A stretch of DNA of 64,000 nucleotides from Ampelocalamus luodianensis (GCA_036346255.1 CM070619.1:32494342-32558341); one strand, 5' to 3'. Positions 42,526 to 54,803 are shown, numbered from the stretch's first letter. Program-made: numbers and translations. Notes: generated by a model from the sequence alone, not told the origin.

Positions 42526-43180
42526 GGGTTAATTCTTTATTTGCCATTGAAAGTTGGCGGGATCTCCAAAATATCATCGAAAAATTCATCATCCCTCCGT
42601 TGCTACTCGATCTCAACTTCTCTTCTTTTTTTGCCACTCCCGTGAGTTGACCGTTGACTTAGCCATTAACTTGGTTGCGAAAAGATGAGATCTTTAGGGA
42701 ATTGTTTGACATAGTAATATAACTCTAAAAATTATAAAATTTTTAGGAGAAATTCTTAACATAGTGTAGATTATTGTGTAATTTTTATAGGGTTTTATTT
42801 GTAACATATTTTTCTCTAAAAAATCTTACAAGTTTTGGCTGCATCAAACCGAAACTTGAAAGATTTTTAGAGAAAAATATGTTATAAGTAAAACCCTATA
42901 AAAATTACACAATAATCTACACTATGTCAGGAATTTTCCCTAAAATGTTTTATAATTTTTGGAGTTATATTACTATATCAAACAATTCTCTAAAGATCTC
43001 AGCATACTTAGGGGCAAAATCGTCTTTTTGTAGCTAAGTTAACGGTCAAGTCAACAGTCAACTCACGGGAGTGGCAAAAAGAGAGAGAAGTTGAGATGAG
43101 TGGCAACGGAGGGAATGGGAATTTTTCAATAACATTTTGGGGATTCCATCAACATCCAATGGCAAATAAGAAATTAACCC
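42526..43180. mobile_element. 655-bp foldback (MULE-type MITE) with 9-bp target duplication
   Basis: GAAATGTTT lies on both sides (42,517-42,525 and 43,181-43,189). The left arm from GGGTTAATTCTTTATTTGCCATTG to about 42,845 is inverted as the right arm to AATTAACCC at 43,180. The arms are roughly 310 bases with scattered mismatches and a short AAACC...GGTTT-type centre. The 9-bp duplication indicates Mutator-type transposase. A transcript through it could fold into a long hairpin. Confidence 0.9.
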
Positions 43181-43294
43181 GAAATGTTTTTATTGGTATA
43201 GATGGATTGAGCAAACAGGCCTAGCCCTATCAGAGCTGGGTTTATTGACAAAGGAAATTCCTTGCGTGTATGGCTGTGTATGATTGATGATTTT

Positions 43295-43550
43295 TTTAAA
43301 AACAATATTATTTTAATAAAGATTACAAAAATAAATAGTAGAAAATATTTTACAGAATTGAACTATTGTCGCTATTTGAAATGGTAAAATATCCATCTCT
43401 CCATTCCAAATGATGATAGTTGCCCTGTCGTTATTAGAACAGTGCTGAGAGGCTTAAGTCGCCAACTGAACTGGTGATAGCCTACATCACTGTTTTTTTG
43501 GACTATTTATTTTTGTAAATATTTATTAAAATAATATTATTTAACAAAAC
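43295..43550. mobile_element. Small AT-rich foldback element
   Basis: AACAATATTATTTTAATAAA...ACAAAAATAAATAG at 43,300-43,340 is inverted at 43,503-43,545. The central 160 bases hold GGCTTAAGTCGCC and TTGCCCTGTCG motifs. The exact ends and target duplication are not resolved. Confidence 0.6.
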
Positions 43551-43742
43551 CCAACTTTTGTGCAAGCCCTTCATCTCCCATGTCACTTTCTCTTCCGTCA
43601 CCTATTCCCTCTCTGTGCAGCCTCACATGCCAATAACTTGCCACTCCGGTCCAGTCGTCTCTCCCTCCCTATTAAATCCTCCCCACTCTACTCCAGCGTT
43701 CGAACCACCACACATCTCCAACGAACTAAACTACCACCACCA

Positions 43743-43916
43743 ATGCCAAGCTTCCTTCCAATGGCCCCGCCGACGAAGGCAATGGTGGTAGTTACAGTTG
43801 TGTTGCTGCTGCTACTCACGGTGTCGGTGACAGTGGTGTCCGGGGCAGCATGACTACAATGACGCCCTCCACAAGAGCATACTTTTTTTTTTGAGAGCCA
43901 GCGTTCTGGCTGACTG
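43743..43916 (+). pseudogene. Truncated 5' end of a GH9 endo-1,4-beta-glucanase gene
   Basis: The ATG at 43,743 (or 43,762, MAPPTKAM) starts a signal peptide with the hydrophobic run VVVTVVLLLLLTVSVTVV. After a one-base shift at 43,850 the frame reads HDYNDALHKSILFF then ESQRSG, the conserved N-terminal start of mature plant GH9 cellulases. A TGA then occupies the next codon and similarity ends at about 43,916. GH9 enzymes cut beta-1,4-glucan in the cell wall; none of the catalytic domain is present. The upstream TATTAAAT at 43,670 could be the original TATA box. A real gene end was probably cut off here by later insertions. Confidence 0.7.
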
Positions 43917-44267
43917 AAACAGAAACAAGATAAGTTACACATTACAATTCGATACACGACATAATATGAAACAGAAACAGAAAGTAACAAGAAAGAATAT
44001 TAGCACAACATATTTCAGCATAACGTCATCACATAGTTTTTCGATAAATAACAATGATATTACAAAATATTTCAGTACAATGTCATCACATAGTGTCGAC
44101 AAATCACAATGTTATTATAAAACATTCAATACAACATATTTCCACAAGACAAACAATTCCCATGGCCGCAACCTCATTGTCTGCCATGTTGACCTCCACG
44201 GTGCCCGCCTCGAGTGGGGCAGTCGGATGAGGCCTCCACAGCACCGTCCGGACTGCTGACATCTCCT
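43917..44267. other. AT-rich spacer, no gene
   Basis: ATTTCAG(CA/TA)CAA(CG/TG)TCATCACATAG is repeated at about 44,011 and 44,069. Otherwise nothing is recognised. Confidence 0.4.
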
Positions 44268-44463
44268 TCATCTTGTGCATTTCTTGAAGGTATGTCGGAA
44301 CTCTCGACAAATTGAGAATTTCTTCATACGACGTTTGGCTTCTGCTTCGTCCATGTCATTCTTAATACGTCGTACCTTCCGCCGGCCAAGCTTTCCCGTC
44401 AGCCTAACAACATCCGCGGCCCAGATTAGTTGCTCCCAAGTAGGATGGCTAGTGAAACGGCCA
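44268..44463 (-). pseudogene. C-terminal zinc-knuckle part of a MULE/MuDR-like transposase
   Basis: The minus strand reads SHPTWEQLIWAADVVRL, then KLGRRKVRRIKNDMDEAEAKRRMKKFSICREFRHTFKKC. The last 14 residues fit a CCHC knuckle (C-x2-[lost]-x-H-x4-C) with the second cysteine position altered, preceded by the basic region that ends MuDR-type transposases. It is cut off at 44,463 by the start of an LTR. Short and decayed. Confidence 0.5.
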
Positions 44464-46130
44464 ATGTAACATCCAAAATTTTGGAATGTTTTGAAGCATT
44501 TAAAAATAAAAATAACCATTTGAATTTTCTTATTTAAGTTAAAGCTTAATTTGAATTTTAGAAATTAAAATGATTTAATGTGAATAATCTAAACCGCAAT
44601 TAAATTCAAATCATTTAATTTGGGTTCCTTGAGTTCAGTATTTTCTAGGATTTTTGGCGTTTATTTGCTATTTCTTTGAGCTCGTTTTGCTTTAATTCAA
44701 TTTTTGAACTTCGAAAAGTCTTTTATTTTTTGGATTTTTCTCTTGGGCTCGATCTCATTTTCCTTACCGAGCTTTTCTTTTTTCCTTGGCCCGCTTCCTC
44801 TCATCGCGAGCGAGCCCCGCCTTGTCATCTCCATTCTCACCACACCTCACTCTGACTCTCTGCCATGTCCTCCGACATGAGCCACGCTGTTGTCCTCCAG
44901 CTAAATCCTCCTGTTCGGTGCCTTTAAAAGCTCGCCACTCGCGTCACTTTTTCTGCGTCATCCTCCTCGTCCAAAGCCTTAAGCCGCCGCCTTGATTCCG
45001 TCATCTTTTCGCTGGATTTTCACCAAGACGCCGCTAGCCGTAGAAGGTCTTCATCGCCTAAGTTCCGCGCCGTCCGTCCTCCACTGCCTGTGCCATCAGC
45101 ACTGTTGAACTCACCTCGACGCGTTTTATGCGTTGTTTCTGTCGTCGTCCCTAGAAGGTCCCCGCCTCGCCGTTGCCATTTCTTCCCCAAAACTAGTCGC
45201 CGCCTCTGTTACCGATCTTGTTGTCGGTGAGTCCCCTCGCCTTTCCGTGTGCATCATGTCGCATCCCCTAGTGTCCTCTTCCGATCCCACCCTTCCCATT
45301 GCCTCTATGTCTCCACGGTGAGCCACTGTCGTCACCTTTCTTCTCCGCCGTCAGTTGCCGTTGCACCGTTGCTCCTGTCGTCCACAATGAGTTTCCTGTC
45401 GTGATCCCCGTGTCGTCGCCGTGCCGGTGCTCCCTCCCTTTTCCTTTGGGCGCACGCCCAAGCTGCCTCTCCACCGTGGTCGTCGCCGCCGCCTTGCTTC
45501 CTCTCTCACCGCGCCACCGCCACCCAAAGAATCCCCAAAGCCCCGAAGTTTCATTTTTGACCACGTCGGCCACCCTCTTGGTGCCGCCCTCCATCACCGC
45601 CGCTTACCCAAGCACCACCGCTAGCTCCTCTGTTCTTCCTCTCTTTGTAGCTCTCTCTTTCTCTCTCTTACATGTGGGCCCCACATGTCAGACTCTCTAT
45701 TTCTGTTTCTCTTACTTCCACCTCGGTCCCACATGTCAGCCTTCCACTTTCTCTCTCTCTGTCACTTATGAGTGGGCCCCACTTGTCTGTGTCTTTTCTT
45801 TTTCTTTTCTGCCGAGAAAATATTCTGTGGAATATTCTTTCTTCTCTTTCTTTTTCCTCTTGGGGCAAATCTTCCAAGAGCCCGTTCTCCTCCGTCCGAA
45901 CTCCGATTCAGTCCATTCAAATTCCTAAATTTCTCTAAAATGGAGCTCTTTATTTTAGTGTTTGTTTTGATGTTTTTATAGTTTATTTTATTTTCTTTTG
46001 GATTTATTTGTGCCGTGTTTGTTGTTTCTCTCGTTTAGATGATTTGTTTTCAAGGAGCAGGAGCAAGTTTTGAAGATCTAAGTGTGGTAACTGAGTTGTG
46101 GGCGCCCTAGGTTATTGGAAATGCACTTAA
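44464..46130 (+). repeat. LTR of a Tekay/Del-like gypsy element, plus orientation
   Basis: It begins TGTAACATCCAAAATTTTGG and is colinear with the fragment at 20,331-20,571. TTTAAAAGC near 44,923 may be the LTR TATA box. The C/T-rich part 45,000-45,900 gives long serine/proline-rich open frames but resembles an LTR R-U5 region, not a gene. The right end is unclear: no primer-binding site follows, and a minus-orientation LTR seems to start at about 46,130. Confidence 0.6.
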
Positions 46131-48179
46131 TTAAATTCATACTGTAGCACAATTGTTAATGAAGGAACAGTACTGCCCCTTTATTAAAGATCATGCTAGG
46201 AGTATACATTTAACAAGTAACCGATCCCATAATCAGGCTCCCCGGATATATATATATCTCACAATGGTTCCCAGGATCAACGACCATTGCATATATATAT
46301 CCTTCATCAACATTGCATCAAATACATACAAGTCATACATGGACATAATTAAACATAAGTTTACATCATTCGGTTTAGTACTACACTATTGAGTGACTTG
46401 GTCACTTCAAAAGTCAAACAGCGGAAGCAAAAACAAAATATTAAGATCCACCAATGGCCTCATCCACCCGCAGGCAATTGCGTGGAGGAAAGAAGTAGCT
46501 TTACTCGTTAGCGTCACCCTGATCGGCGCTAACAGGTACTTCATAAAGAAACCGTCCTCACCGCAACAATAGGTGATAGCACCTTGAGTACGGAAGGTAC
46601 TCAAAGAAGTCTTACACAAACTAATAAAACAAAGTGTTTATTAGAACCTAATCAAAGGAATAGAATTTTTACATGCATAAGGTTACAACAGGAAGGTATA
46701 AAGGTTCAGATTTGCATAAAGCAATACATCTTAACCTAAAAAGGCAAAATTTTGATAAAGCAATTTAATAAATCAACAATAAAGTAGAACAGTAAGTAAA
46801 TGGAACAATTGTAAACAGTACAGAGCATGAATCCCTCATGCAAAGCCATAAAAACCAAAACCAGTTTTGTAAATCAAAACTTCTATACAGGTGACATCAA
46901 CTCAAGTTATCGACCATGACCGTGGACATGGCTATTCGAACAGTTTATACCCTGCAGGGGTGTACATCTTTACCCACATGACTTAGCTAGCCCGTTGCCT
47001 TCGGATGCCTCCGAATGATGACATACTTCCTTTGGTATGCCGACCGGGGAAACTAAGATTTGGTATTTTTCAACAAGCTAATACTATTGAGTTGGACCCC
47101 CATGTGTGAACTGATCTCGCTTAAACAACGACTGAGAGCATCTGCTTAACTCGGTCCTTAGGGACTTAGGCACCATTCCATTCACACCCAACAGATCACC
47201 CAACATACCATTGTGCCCAAGCCAAGATATAATTTTTGTTTTCAGTTTTTGATTTGCAAAAATGGTAAAACACAAGGGTTGGACATAATGGAATAATAGT
47301 AGTGTTTGTGTGATCAAGATCACCGACTAAGTCGATGATCGCCCAATACTACCGATACTAGGCATGGCTAAGCAATATTTATTCGAAATCTACTAAGTGA
47401 CAAGAGCTCATCCAATGAACCCTAATCACAGCAAATAACCTAGGCTCAGGTAGTAGAGGATAATCATTTACCTACAGATTATGCAACTAGAGGATTAACT
47501 AATCAATTTAACAACAAAATAGCAATGCATACATAGAAGTTAAACAAAATATTAGACTTTAAAAGTAATAGGATCACATGGGAAATGATCAAACTGCTTG
47601 CCTGGCTTGCTGTTGCTCAATTTGTTGCGGAGGGTCGTTCTCTGGGTTACCGCAAATGTCGAATCCTAAGCGAAAGAGCGAAAACAACCAATAAGACGAG
47701 CAACACTTAAACAAAAGAGCAAGCAAAATTATCCAAATGCGTGAAATTTATACACAAGGTAAAATACGAATATACCTAGACATAGAAACTGGAAAACCTA
47801 ATTTGGATTTGTGGTGCAAAAGATATTCTCTAAAACCTATTTTCTACCATAATTAGCATCTGTAGCAAAAATATTTTCTAGAAAGATTTTGAAGCTGAAA
47901 TTTTATGGTAGCTACCTACTGGTATAGTGGTACCCATATAAAATTTCAGGTCATTTGGAGTTAAAATGATTTAGTTATGATTTTTCTAAGTTATAAATCT
48001 AAGACATGATTAATTTCAGTATTAAAGACTACTGCAAAACCTATACTAAGCTAAAGTACTTTAACAGATGCATTTATAGAACTTTAGTTTGTTAAATTTG
48101 GAGCTACAGAGAAAAAGATATGCAATTTTGAAGTTTAAAACAATTAATATGTGCAAATAAAAGCTCTCGGAACTAAATC

Positions 48180-50670
48180 TGGAAAACCAATAAAAACTGG
48201 GGAGGTCGTGGGCCGATGATCAAGGATCGCACGGCTCACGAGCTCTGATGCTAAACCCGCACGAGCACCTGGGCGCAAAGACCTCATCGCGCCTAGGGGA
48301 GGTCTTAGCCGCTGATATTGAATCCAACGGCTACGACTAGTGCACGACAACAAGACACGGAGGAGGTCCTCGCTAAAGGTGGTGGGATCGTTAGATCAAG
48401 ATCTGACGGTCCTGACCTCCTTAGGAGGTCCTAGGGTTAAATCTACGGAGGGAGGTCTGGGCGGTGAGATCGGAAGGAGGGAGGTCTTTGACGGCTAAGA
48501 TCTCCTGAGGAGGTCTTAACTGCCAATGACTCCACCGATGGATTTAGATCCAATGGCCCACGTGAGATGGGATGTTCGGGCCATCCGAGCGCCTCAACGA
48601 ATCTGGGCCTTGGATCTTGAGATGGACGGCCTAGATCAAGATTGCATCCGGAGGGGTCCGAATGTTCTCCAGATCCGAGCCGTAGATCTAAAGACAAACG
48701 ATAAAGAGAGAATCAAAGCGGTAGAGTTGCAAATAGACTGAAGAGGTCTAGCCCGTTAGATCTAAATCTAACGGTCCAGAGCTGGCAGGGAGGTCCTATA
48801 CGGTCAAGATCTCCAGGAGGAGGTCCTGAACGGCTATGATGAAGCGAGGGAGGTCTGGACGGTTAGGATCTCACCGAGGAGGTCCTAACGGTCTAGATCT
48901 AGGCGGGGAGGTCCTAAGGCTTCCTTACAAGGACCAGTAGTGGTCTTTTACAAAGAGGACCTCGGGGGTAGTTTTGAAGGTTTTCTTTACAAAAGACCAG
49001 GGGTGGTCTTTTGCAAAGAGGACCTCGGGGAAGGTCTTTTGCGGAAACACACGGTGGTCTTATACGGCTAAGATTTAACAGGGGTGGTCCTATACGGCTA
49101 GGATCACGACCAAGGGGAGGTCCAGAGACTTAGGATTTTTCGGAAAAGATCCTAAGGCCTAGATCTAAACTTGGAGAGGTCGTGAACGGCTAAGATTAGC
49201 CCGAGGAGGTCCTAGAGTGGTTTTAATGGTGCAGGACCTCCAGACAGCGGCGGCTAAGACAATTTAATACATCTAATGATTGACAATAAATGAATCTAAA
49301 AGGAACACTTAATGACTTCTGGACTTTAATACTAAGGCCCTGGCCCGCACGTCAGTGACTCCACGGCACAAATTAGGACACAATTAATGCACCAATGATA
49401 AGCAATGATTTGAGCATTAATGTGGTCCAAGAACATGACGAAGCGGATTTGCGAACCGCAAAACCCGAGCGAGTTCATCGACTTGCCGCCGCGATGTGGA
49501 CCTCGTCGGTGGAAACCAAAGGCACGGATGAGTTCCAAATAGGAGGAGAACCTAAAGGTGCCAATGACTAGGCTAAGCGCGCACCTACCACGGCTAGTCG
49601 GAGATAACCGCCAGAGACCCAATGCGCCAAAACGAAACCGAAGAGGTCTAATGGGATCGGGTTTTGGAACCAAGTACTCACCGGGATTGAAGGAGGCGGG
49701 AGTGGTCGCGGTAGCTCGTGACGGTGGAGGTCGCCGGAGATGAAGAAGACGAAGCTCCGGCCACGAACAACAAACTCCCACCTTGTCAACCTCGTGAAGG
49801 TCAAACAAAGCAAGTTAGGAGGCTTGAGGTGACCCAGGAACAAAATGGCGGCCACTATTGCAATGTTGAACCACTGAAGCTCAAGGTCGCGGAGAGCTCA
49901 AGGTCTAGCAATGGTGGCAGAGGCTTTGGGTGACTTGAGCACAAGAGCAGAGAAAGAAACTAGGGTGCAAGAATGGATCCAAAGAAGCTTAAGGGAGAAG
50001 CCGGGATCCATATATAGCCAGCGCCAAATGAACCAGGCCAAGCTTATGGGTGCACTGAGCTATAGTACACATGAGGTGATGGGAGTAGGTTGTCGAGAGA
50101 CTTTTGAGCAAAGGGCTGCGGACATTTAATGTTGGCAGACATAGCCGTTGTCGACCCTAGAGTTGACAAGGCACCGCTCTCTTGCCATGCACAAAAATTG
50201 ATAATGCTCGGGCCCACCCGATGCGTGAGAGGACCGGTCAAAGAGCTCAACGGCTAAAATCCGCATGCAGCCCCACTAGGAGGTCGTGAGCTATTGGATT
50301 GAAATCTAAGGGCTCAGATTTAGAATTATGTGTTAGAGGTCCTAACACTTAGGGGAGGTCTGAGCCACGGATCTCAAGATGGACGGCCCACGATCACCCA
50401 AGTGCTAGGGGTGGTCGTGGAGGGCTGAGGAGGTCGCCCTAGGGTGGTCTTTGCAAAAGGTGCAAAGGAGGTCCTAGGGGAGGTCCTCGAGGGTTGTCTT
50501 TGCAAATAGAACAGGAGGAGGTCGTGCGGGTGGGAGGTCTTTTACAAAGACCCGAGGAGGTCTTTGAGCGTCGGATTTAAAATCCAACGGCCCAGACCAC
50601 CTGTGCCCAAATGCCCGAGCCCGACACGGCTTCAAGCAGCTCGGTGCGACCAAGACCTGGAGGTCGGACA
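48180..50670 (-). repeat. GAGGTCC / ACGGCTAAGATC minisatellite in the LTR
   Basis: Units of about 30-45 bases (AGGAGGTCCTAACGGCTAAGATCT and variants such as GGGGTGGTCTTTTGCAAAGAGGACC) recur more than 30 times in two blocks, 48,180-49,230 and 50,275-50,670. They are separated by the LTR promoter region. Both blocks share the unit, so the promoter region lies inside one former array or two expanded separately. Confidence 0.75.
50008..50019 (-). promoter_or_regulatory. LTR TATA box
   Basis: GGCTATATATGG on the minus strand, the only strong TATA element in this LTR. It is followed 25-35 bases downstream by a C/T-rich start region, as expected for transcription of the minus-strand element. Confidence 0.6.
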
Positions 50671-51118
50671 CAGGTTTAGGTTTATTCTGAATCGGGATCT
50701 TGAAGGGACTTTAGAGCTAGCAAACTAGCTCCAAATTCTATGAAGTTTTGACATTAGCTTGCTAACCTTGAGTTGGACCTTGTATAAAATTTTTAGAGGT
50801 TTTTGTGTGAGCATTTTCTCCGAAATTATACAATGCTTTGGGCTAGGTTTGACTACAAGCCAAGCAAGTTTGATCGACCCATAAAACTCTTCAAACAATT
50901 TCAAAATTGTGAAATTATTCAGAGGGGTCACATATCAACCCAAGAACTTAGGAAAAATATTTCCCAGGAGATGATCAACAGACTTGTGACTTAGTATTTC
51001 CATACCCTGGTGCAATAATTGTTTAATACATGCAGGAAACACATGATGTAAGAAAAAGTTTTAATTTCTACTCATTTTCTTACATTTAAAACACAAGTTG
51101 AAAATAGGGATGTTACAA

Positions 51119-51132
51119 ACCTCCCCCCCTTA
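51119..51132 (-). other. Polypurine tract
   Basis: TAAGGGGGGGAGGTT (minus strand) lies directly before TGTAACATCCC, the expected plus-strand primer site next to a 3' LTR. Confidence 0.75.
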
Positions 51133-52830
51133 CAAAAATCTCGTCCCGAGATTTGGTTCACTCGGAAAAAAGAGGGTAGTCCAGACGAGGCGATCTTCTC
51201 GCTCCCAAGTAGCCTCGTCCTCGGAATGGTTTGACCACTGAACTTTAAGGAACTTGATGGTCTTATTCCTCGTTCTTCGTTCAGCTTCCTCGAGTATGCG
51301 AACAGGATGCTCGCGGTAGGTCAAATCTTCCTGGACATCAAGAGTTTCCAACGGAGCTTCCTCAGTTGGAACACGGAGGCACTTCTTTAGCTGGGACACA
51401 TGGAACACATCATGTACCCCCGCAAGTGCAGCAGGCAACTCCAACTTGTAGGCAACAGCTCCCTTCTTCTCAATAATACGGTAGGGACCGACATATCGAG
51501 GAGCTAACTTGCCCTTGGCACCAAAACGTTGGTGACCCTTCAGAGGAGAAACCTTGAGATAAACGAAGTCATTGGGCTCAAAACTCAATTCGCGACGACG
51601 ACGATCTGCATAGCTCTTTTTCCTGGATTGAGCCGTGCGTAAGCGATCACGAATGAGCTGGACTTGACCTTCGGCCTCGTTAATCGAGTCCGGGCCAAAG
51701 AAAGGTCTTTCACCGGTCTCCGACCAGTTCAACGGGTTCTACACTTTTCCCGTATAAGGCCTCAAATGGTGCCATGCCGAGGCGGCTTGGAAGTCATTGT
51801 TATAAGAAAACTCGACAAATGGCAAGCACTTCTCCCGTGCTTCCCATAAGAAAGGACACAAGCTCATGACATGTCCTCTAATACTTGGTTGACCTCTCGG
51901 TCGACCATCTGTTTGGGGTGATATGTCTTTCGAAGAAAGACTAGTTCCATAGCCTCTTGCAAGCTATGCCGAATCGGGAAGTGAAGATGGAGCCACAATC
52001 GTAAACGATTGTCTTCGACACCCCATGCAAGCTCACGATCCTGGCGACATAGAGCTCCGCTAGGTGATTGGTACGAATCTTGGTTCCGACTGTAGAAAAT
52101 GTGCCACTTTAGTTGACAGAGAAACTTACCAAGTCCGGATAAAATAAGGATTGGCATCGAGAGGTCTTTCTAGATCCTAAGGTTGATGGAGCAAGGTTGT
52201 TGTTAGTGGTGGAGCGATTTGTCCGGTCAATTCCGCCAACAACGGATCTCGACTTGCTAACTAGCTATCAGAGTCATCCTCCGCAACTAGCTTTTAAAGG
52301 AACCAAGGCCATTCTCGGTTGGTGGAGCAATTTGTCCGGTTACTCCACTAACGAACGAGACCTCGGCTTGATAACTAGCTATCTGAGTCATCCCTCCGCC
52401 CGACTTCTTAGATGGACTATGGCCATTTAGGCTACGTAAACTTAAGTTGTGACGACAACGATCCGCGTAGCCCTTCTCGTGCGGTTGAGTGCGCGAAATC
52501 GATCTCGACTTAAGCGGTTGGTTGTTCGATCTTAACATTTTGCTTGATTTGGTTCACTCCAAGATCCGATCACGAGCAAACTTGATCGATGCACCGGGTT
52601 GGTTGCACAACCAAGGCGGCAATAGACCCGTGCTCAACCACACCCGAGTTGAGACAATAAAAGTCTTCAAGGAGGGTAGGTGCAGTTCTGGAGCAACAAT
52701 GCATTGCAAAACACTCTCGACTAATTGCACCGCAGCAACATTAGTCTTGCTCGGATGGTAATGAATCCCCATGTCGTAGTCTTTGACGGTCAAGATTGAT
52801 CCAACAAGAGGTCTCAATGGCTCGGATTAG
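51130..52830 (-). pseudogene. Decayed gypsy pol: integrase with chromodomain-type C-terminus
   Basis: 51,732-51,130 is open for 200 codons: NWSETGERPFFGPDSI, KSYADRRRRELSFEPNDFVYLKVSPLKG, YVGPYRIIEKKGAVAYKLELP and HDVFHVSQLKKCLRVP. It ends EHPVRILEEAERRTRNKTIKFLKVQWSNHSEDEATWEREDRL, a chromodomain-like module (aromatic positions reduced) typical of Tekay/Del/chromovirus integrases. Upstream, 52,157-51,740 is a decayed catalytic core. 52,817-52,700 carries the RNase H end (DYDMGIHYHPSKTNVAA). 52,200-52,540 contains a partly repeated segment (TTGTCCGGT...CTAGCTATC) of unclear origin. Gag, protease and most RT are absent. Confidence 0.8.
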
Positions 52831-54022
52831 ATCAAGGAGGTCTCATATGGTATAAAGAGGTTCAAACGCTGGTCTTTGCGAGTTTGCAGGACTCGGTACC
52901 ATCACACCTCCGGTAGCACCGGTGTTACATGGCGGTAAGGGATTCCCAGAACCTATGTTCTTAAGAGTTTGTTTCTCTCATGAAGCGGTGTGACCACGAA
53001 TTGATCGAAGGTAATACCGCATAGTGGTAATACCTAGTTGACGCGGTATGGATATTCCAGAGAAAGGGGCATCGAAAGAGAGTTCTAGAGAAGACAAAAC
53101 AGAAGGGAGGCCTGGGTAGTTCCAGAACCCACTCAACACAAAGAAATTCCAAATTTGATCTGTTGAAGTTTGTTTTAGTCATTTAGGACTCTTTCGGAAA
53201 CTTAGGTTAAGTTTTGAACTCTCATCAAAACCAAATGGTTCTATTTTATTTTAAATGCCTTGAAAAGGTTTAGAAAACAAGGGCGTTACTAATAACTTTG
53301 GTTAGCAACACCACTAAACCGAAGTTGATGAAAGCGAAAAGTTAACGACTAGGGAAATGAGATATCACCCTAACCGAAGCCAAAACAGCAAGCATACAAA
53401 CTTTAAATGTTTCCAAAGAAGCTCCAAAACAGCAAGGAAACATTAAACCAAGCTCAACTTTTCAATGCCATTAACCCGTATTGAATGAACGAGTAATAGT
53501 GTGAGAAGGTAAAAATTTCAGCGCCTTACAACAAATCTAACACTACTCAAGAGCAAAGTTAAGGCGACAAAAATAGCGTTAGGTACTTAGCTAACTAGTA
53601 TCACATCCTACCCTTTTATTCCCACAAGTTTTAGTTGATTAACCTCTCATTTTCTACCCTATTTAGAACCTTTGAGTTCGCTGTCCGGAAATTGAATGCT
53701 CGCTGTCCAGATTTGCATCCAAGCCTCCTAGCCGAAATCTTCAACTTCGGAAGCTTCAAAATCTTGTAGAGGCGGCTAACACTTCAATTTGCCAAACTCA
53801 TTGGTTCCAAACCCCATTTAAACGATAATGACTATCTTTTGAGAGAAAGAAAGGAGGACAACTTTAAAACTCAAATTAGAGCAAGATGAGATAGAAAGCT
53901 AAGATAGGTAAGGAATAAAATCTGAGAACTTACTTAAGCTTTCATAAATCATTTGATACTTTGAAATTAAGTTTTCCAAAATATCCTAAGGACGACCAAG
54001 CTTGGGTTACTACGGTCGGAAT
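52831..54022 (-). other. Untranslated leader of the decayed gypsy element, no gene
   Basis: AT-rich, no frame longer than about 75 codons and no domain. It lies between the primer-binding site and the truncated pol, so a large internal deletion removed gag to RT. Confidence 0.5.
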
Positions 54023-54803
54023 GGCTCGATACCAAACTTTGTGAGGACCCGGTTTATTCGGCTTGTCTTGTTTAACCATCCACTTGGTCCTAACAAAGAC
54101 AAATCAAATAAACTAAGCCTCGAGATATGTATACTTCCTGCATTGCAGATACACACCCTGTTACAAAATCATGCATCAATTCCATTCATACACATAGAGC
54201 CAAGCAAAAGCAACAATCGAAAGACATACATAATATAAAGAGAGTTATTATAAAAGAGAGGCCGACTGCCAAAAGACGATACAAATAAGTAAATACACAA
54301 TGGAAGCAAATGGCCATAAGATGGCGATGAACAAAAGCCAATCGGTGTGCCTTTACCCACAAGGCAACCAACCGGACCGCCAAGCTAAACGTCCCAAACA
54401 GCGCAAGAACACTGACTCACAAAAGTGAGGCCCTTGGGGCTCACCTTCTTCCTCTGCAACAATTAAGATTAAGCAAAGCAGATGAGTACAAAACTTATTT
54501 TTGTACTCGCAAGACTGACGTGTGAGATAACAAAACTATATTTAACTACATGCAAGCTTTATTTAAGTGGATGAAGCTTTGGACTTATTTTCAGCATAAA
54601 GCAAGTTTTCATTTGCAATAAGGTAATAGATTCAAAGCAAGTTTGCAATTAACTTTTATTGTTCAAATAAAAGAGAGACAATAATAACATAAATAGAGAA
54701 CAACACCAACCTAGAAGTGACTAACCCATAGTCACCACAACAATAGCATGAAGTACCCCTTCATACCACCCATGTCAAGTTTAAGTTTTTAAAAGGTTGT
54801 AGT
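54023..54803 (-). repeat. Primer-binding site and partial 5' LTR of the minus-strand gypsy element
   Basis: TGGTATCGAGCC (minus strand, 54,023-54,034) is close to the initiator-Met-tRNA site TGGTATCAGAGC used by many plant elements. The LTR end GGGTCCTCACA lies at 54,040-54,050. The LTR continues to 54,803, where the copia element interrupts it. It does not align with the left end of the LTR at 46,130, so this and the 3' LTR may come from different subfamilies. Confidence 0.65.

Larger units (their letters stand above)
46130..51118 (-). repeat. Long 3' LTR of a Tekay/Del-like gypsy element, minus orientation
   Basis: The minus strand starts TGTAACATCCC at 51,118, directly after a polypurine tract. 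A TATA box (GGCTATATATGG, minus strand, 50,008-50,019) and a leader-like C/T-rich stretch follow, placing the transcription start near 49,980. About 3.8 kb of R-U5 sequence follows, including a minisatellite. The segment near 46,895-47,110 is homologous (opposite orientation) to 63,560-63,650. The left end is approximate. Around 5 kb is long for an LTR but known in this lineage. Confidence 0.65.

Noticed and set aside
45299..45928. 209-codon serine/proline/leucine-rich frame
   Set aside because: It lies in the C/T-rich R-U5 part of an LTR, has no domain, and its opposite strand is also open.
49332..49808. 158-codon minus-strand frame
   Set aside because: It sits within the transcribed LTR leader downstream of the LTR TATA box, and no protein family is recognised.
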